Shown here piece after piece: positions 59,881-64,000 of a stretch of 64,000 nucleotides of DNA; within the stretch, counting starts at the first letter, position 1; the number at the start of each line of letters is the position of its first letter. Under the pieces are notes generated by a model. It searched no databases. It saw only the letters and a program-made list of their open reading frames with translations, and was not told the origin of the DNA. The stretch covers positions 6,004,204-6,068,203 of the forward strand of contig NC_061785.1 of assembly GCF_022458985.1 (NCBI RefSeq). The letters run 5' to 3'. The DNA is from Mugil cephalus. Lineage: Eukaryota; Chordata; Actinopteri; Mugiliformes; Mugilidae. A program made the position numbers and the translations under genes.

Positions 59881-61522
59881 AATTTAAATGCAGCAATCTA
59901 TCCCAAATGTAAAAGCTAATTCTTGTTAAGTTATATATTCTTCTTTCCTCTCAAACTGTGCCAAGACATCAGCCAGTAAAGCCTGAATTTCAGTTTTATA
60001 TTCAGATGCAATGTGCTGTTCGTCAGCGTTTTCTTTTATTGAAGAAGGGAACATACACTATTTCCAGCATTTCACTTTTCTTTTTTCTTTCTTTCCTTTT
60101 TTTTTTTGGTCTGACAGTAACAGACACGCATTACACTGAACAGTGCTCCAAGCTAAAGAAAGTGTCATTTGCTGACTTCCTCTAACAGATGCTGGTGCTC
60201 GTCTCAGGGATGTGCAGTGTCCTGGATCTGGTGGCACTGCCATATAACTGCTGTATAAATAGATTCCTATGACAGAGCCATTCATCTCCAGCCATGAACA
60301 CATCAACATTAAAAGACAGCTCACCAAGACCTCTGCGCTTGTTAGGGCAAGATCAGCAGTCCAGATGCCCAAGATGTAAACTCGTGAAGGGAAGATTAAT
60401 TTATCTGTCATCCCTGCCTTTGACAGTAGTTGTAAATCTGATTTAGCTGTTGAGCGGGGGCCATGAAGAAGGGCAGTCGGACATTAAGATTTCAAAGGAG
60501 TGATATCAAGAGGACAAACCCGTGACTCACGCCTGCCACAAACAGGTCAAAAGTTCTTGTGGGATGTTTTCATGCTTGTGGTGTTAGGTTTTTCAATTTT
60601 TCATTTTATTTATTTATTTTTTTTAAAGCGGTACTCGTCTTTTATTCGTGGTATTTTCAAAATGGAGGCGATCATGTGAGGCGCCACGGATAAGAAGGAG
60701 CGGGCACGGGGTGTCAAAGGAGCTATTTAGTGGTAGATGGATGGGAACAGGCGATATGCGGTGGTCACATCCTGTGACCATCTGCACTGCAGTCATGCTA
60801 GTTATTCAGATCGCACACAGATGCTCGGGCATAACATGACACTCTATGCAGAAATTTGGACGCGTGACAGAATGTTTTAGAGCCGCGGTTCGTGGAATGT
60901 CGACCGGATTCTGACACGCCGGCGTTTTTCTACAGGTTCATTTGTGCGTTTCTTCTCCAGATAGCCGCTCTCTTTTTCTGATTTCTCTTCATGCGAAATT
61001 AACTTTATCTCTTTTACGACTTCAAATTCGTCAGTGTTTCTTCTCCGGAGTGGAGATCTTAAGCCGTCTGCAGCTATATGTTCTGGCACTGTCAACATTT
61101 CCCCGTGATGGGGACATTTACTTCCTTTTTTCCTCCAACTAAACCTATCAGAGGGTTAAAGAAACTCAGGCATTTGCTGATAGTGAAATCACCCCATGCG
61201 TAACGCGGCGCTTTAAGATGCTTAAGGTGGGGATAAAACGTCATACCGCATTAAACAGCTAAATGACCTGATCACAGCAACGTGTAGGTGTAGTGCGGGT
61301 GGGAGGGCCGACACGCGGTGATGAATCTCTTCCTTTGAAGCCCGTGTCTGTGTCGCCTTCGCTCAGATGAAACCGGAGCTTTGTATAGCAAACAAGATGG
61401 TTTTGTGACGGGAACAAAGAGTCGGTGGAGGTTTTTGAGAGAGTCTTTTGTTACTGTACTTATGGATGTCAACAGCATAGGCGCTGGATGCACTGAGCAG
61501 CCCATCACGGTGTAGTTGGAAG

Positions 61523-61830
61523 CAGTGGTGGAAAACTTAAATACTTATTATTTCTAGTGCATTACTGCTTTATACTCCACTATACTCCACAGAGAATATT
61601 GCACTACTAGTACTTTGTAGTTTAAAGCCACTTCAAAGGTTAGTGTATTTTGCATAATCATGTCATTAAATAAAGACATTTTAATATATTATCATGGATT
61701 ATGGACATACAAAGTACTATATCCATCCATCCATCCATCCACGAACCACTGTCAGACATATGAGAACTAACTCTGTTTTAAATAATGGCTTTAAAAGTAT
61801 TTAAATGTACTACTTAAGTACAGTTTCACT
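61523..61830. repeat. Common teleost interspersed repeat remnant with (ATCC)5 microsatellite
   Basis: AGCAGTGGTGGAAAACTTAA followed by CTCCACTATACTCCACAGAG AATATTGCACTA, and later AAATGTACTACTTAAGTACA, match the GTGGTGGAAAGTAACTAAGT-type repeat widespread in fish. An (ATCC)5 array at 61721-61741 interrupts it. Non-coding. Confidence 0.55.
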
Positions 61831-62229
61831 TGCATTTAACACAAACCAATTCATCTACAGACTGTGTGTGCGTTACGTCTGCACAATTACCGTAGCTAGC
61901 ATTAGCCACCAAAGGCACAAACCAAACGAGAGTGAAAATTGCAAATGTGACTTTTATTGCCTTCTCTTTAAGTGGAAGTTTACGTTATTTCTTCTTTTAA
62001 AAGGACGCGCGTGCTTTTACATCGCTGCACGTTTACTTTCACCGAAGCCAACGCTGGAAATACTCAATAAACCGCTGGTCTGCTGTTTCGAAATCACAAG
62101 TCATTTTTCATCCTCAGCTCCAGTAACTTCCTAACTGTTAATAAAGTACATTTCAGTGGTCCCGTCTTCCCAATAAATGTCCGTACATTACAGTACAAAG
62201 TAAGTCATAACATACTGCTGACTTAAGTG

Positions 62230-62560
62230 AACCTAATTACATTAATGATGGCATCAATTACTCCACTGGTGCGGTTTGGCTGCTCTGGCGCATTTTTTTT
62301 TTTCTCCCAGAGCTGTGGCACGGAGGACAGTGGGAATTTTGATATGTCAGAGAGTGCAGGGCCAGAAGCAGGATTAATGGCCGCCTGCCTGCATCCAAGG
62401 TCCTTCAGCAGTAATTGCAAGCAGAATCTGACTCTATGATCTCAGCAGCGGTATGCGACATGCCAAAACAGCCTTCCTTTGACGGATTGCCTTCCTGCAG
62501 TAATAACTTAAGCACGTTCGTTCTCTCAAATTAGGCACTGCATGCCTCCCACACCACAAA
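62230..62560. promoter_or_regulatory. Candidate conserved non-coding element in znf503 5' flank
   Basis: A repeat-free stretch has CTAATTACATTAATGATGGC, ATCAATTACTCC, GGATTAATGGCCGCC and CAGCAGTAATTGCAAGC: four homeodomain-type cores, including TAATTA and ATTA pairs, in 250 bp. Enhancer function is inferred from motif density and position. Confidence 0.35.
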
Positions 62561-64000
62561 ACAGGAGCAATGACTTCTTTCCACCTCCTCTGGTTATATA
62601 TCTTAGTATATATTCCCCCTGCTTTGACAGATCTAAGTTAAAGTCCAATTTTAGTTCAGAAAATCTGCTTTTGTTGGCGCTATCGCTTCACTTGCAGTTG
62701 ACAAGTGCTGGGCAATGAGCTGTTTTGAATAAAAGTATGTAATATTAATCTCTTTTAGCCTTTTCAGCGAAGGCCCTAATGAAATGCGGTTTGAGAACCG
62801 CGCTGCAAATGTCTTCGGGGGTGTTTTCGCTGTTTTAGCCGCTCTGCTGTGTTAGCCTCCAGGCCCTGCGCGGGGATAAATCCCACTGTGGTTCTGTCTC
62901 TCATTCTCTCAGTTGATAGTTTGTGTCCAGCCTCAGGACAGAGGGACTCCTATGCGCTGCTCTGTGGTGGGTTGTGTTCTCTGGAGCAGTTAAAAGCCTG
63001 GCAGCTCCACCCCATGACTGTCCAAACACAGTCGACTCTAGGCATCCACATCAAACAGAGCTCTCTGCAAAGCCCATTGGAAAGTCGACCACGGGGTGCT
63101 GAGCTTATTTATTTATTTTCCACATATAAAAATGTGTCTGGCTTTCGGACTCCTTACATTTTTTTTGGAAGCGAAATTCACTCATTAGCGTTTCTAATTG
63201 ACGGGACAAAGCCGTGCTTGAAGAGCCGTTTTGACACCGCACCCGGTTCTGCTCAACCCCTGCTGGATCAAGTCGAAAGCAAAGTTTCAGAGCGGGTAAC
63301 AAGAAAAGACAAGTTAATGAAAGATTCTTTCAGTCTGCTCCTCAGCGACGCTCGCAACGAACATGTCGGAGCAAAATGAACTTTCCCGGCAGTGTGTGTG
63401 CTTTAGAGCGCAATGCACAGCAATCGCTTATTCATCCCAAGATCCTTTGACATTGACGTTGGAGGGTAGATGCTATGTGAAAATGTAAATAAACTTTAGA
63501 GGAGCTTTGGGTCAGTGTGGGATGAAATTTATAGTTTTGGCATTTACTCCGCAGTCATCATTCATCCCCCTGTCGAGAGCGCAGGCCTTGATCAGCGGAG
63601 CCTCCATTGGCCCTCAGATGACCCGTAGCCTATCTGACCAGCTGTGGTTCAGATGCCTCAGCCTCAGATGTTCGCATCTCCGTATAACTGAGACCGTTAA
63701 CCCCGTCCGCGCCGCCGAAACATCAACAAGAAGTCATCTGTTGTCGCGTCAAGCCACTAGATATCAGCTGTATGTGAATGTTACACAAATCTCCTCCCGT
63801 CCCAGCATGGGAGCCCTTATTGTTTTGTTCCGCTTCACTTGCTTTCACTTGCTTTCATTTGCTTTTCTGCTGTTTTCAGTTGTCGTTTGGTTAAGGCACA
63901 CCAAACAGACAACAAAGAACTACTGGCAACAAAAGCTGACTGTCCCTTTTATTTCTCTTCTCATGCACTGGCTTGCAAAGCTGGACTTGTTGGGCTGAAA

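Larger units (their letters stand above)
47640..64000. other. Gene-free 5' flank of znf503
   Basis: No splice-supported coding exons or RNA genes were recognised in 16 kb. It contains several transposon remnants (listed), T/A homopolymer runs and repeat-poor blocks that resemble regulatory DNA. The longest open frames (for example 62849-63379 and 63507-63998 on plus) translate to sequence without domains, low-complexity signatures or family resemblance, and lack splice or start context that would support them. Confidence 0.6.

Noticed and set aside
62849..63379. 176-aa plus-strand open frame
   Set aside because: No known domain or splice-supported partner exon could be seen; a chance frame is the simpler reading, though I cannot test coding conservation.
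63507..63998. 163-aa plus-strand open frame at the right edge
   Set aside because: No family resemblance, and the frame ends in repetitive CACTTGCTTTCA units; no supporting neighbours.

Overview
The window is nuclear DNA from a ray-finned fish, most likely a spiny-rayed teleost. The genes are split by short GT-AG introns, the proteins read as clear vertebrate orthologues, and the intergenic DNA is AT-rich with microsatellites and small DNA-transposon and LINE remnants typical of teleosts. Five protein-coding genes can be reconstructed exon by exon. Their order, dusp13 - samd8 - vdac2 - comtd1 - znf503, is the order I know from human 10q22.2, so this is an old conserved synteny block. There is no sign of bacterial sequence, CRISPR arrays or rRNA operons.

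Layout. At 1-522 lie the first two coding exons of a muscle-type dual-specificity phosphatase (dusp13a-like, minus strand, cut by the left edge). samd8 (CPE synthase SMSr) follows on the plus strand, coding 3287-6369 in five exons (409 aa). vdac2 is on the plus strand, coding 9694-11657 in eight exons (283 aa). comtd1 is on the minus strand, coding 12587-17439 in seven exons (255 aa), and converges tail to tail with vdac2: their putative poly(A) signals are only about 80 bp apart. About 27 kb without a recognisable gene then leads to znf503 (nlz2) on the minus strand, coding 44924-47164 in two exons (565 aa). The last 16 kb upstream of znf503 is also gene-free.

The left 18 kb is a compact housekeeping/metabolic cluster: ER ceramide sensing, the mitochondrial outer-membrane channel and a membrane-anchored methyltransferase. 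The right 46 kb looks like the regulatory domain of a developmental regulator. znf503 encodes a NET-family transcriptional corepressor, and loci of this kind are usually surrounded by conserved non-coding enhancers. Several repeat-poor stretches with homeodomain-type and TALE-type sites are listed as candidate enhancers. Without an alignment these remain inferences.

Repeats found by direct comparison include a two-copy dispersed element (1105-1410 and 18639-19003), a foldback element with roughly 157-bp inverted repeats (58498-59169), an 82-bp Tc1-type hairpin (27464-27545), two further MITE-like elements and several LINE 3' tails. I did not find a convincing undescribed biological system. 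The most interesting leads are the candidate enhancers around znf503, a perfect TFEB/USF-type palindrome in a comtd1 intron, and a U-rich/UG-repeat tract next to the only znf503 splice donor.
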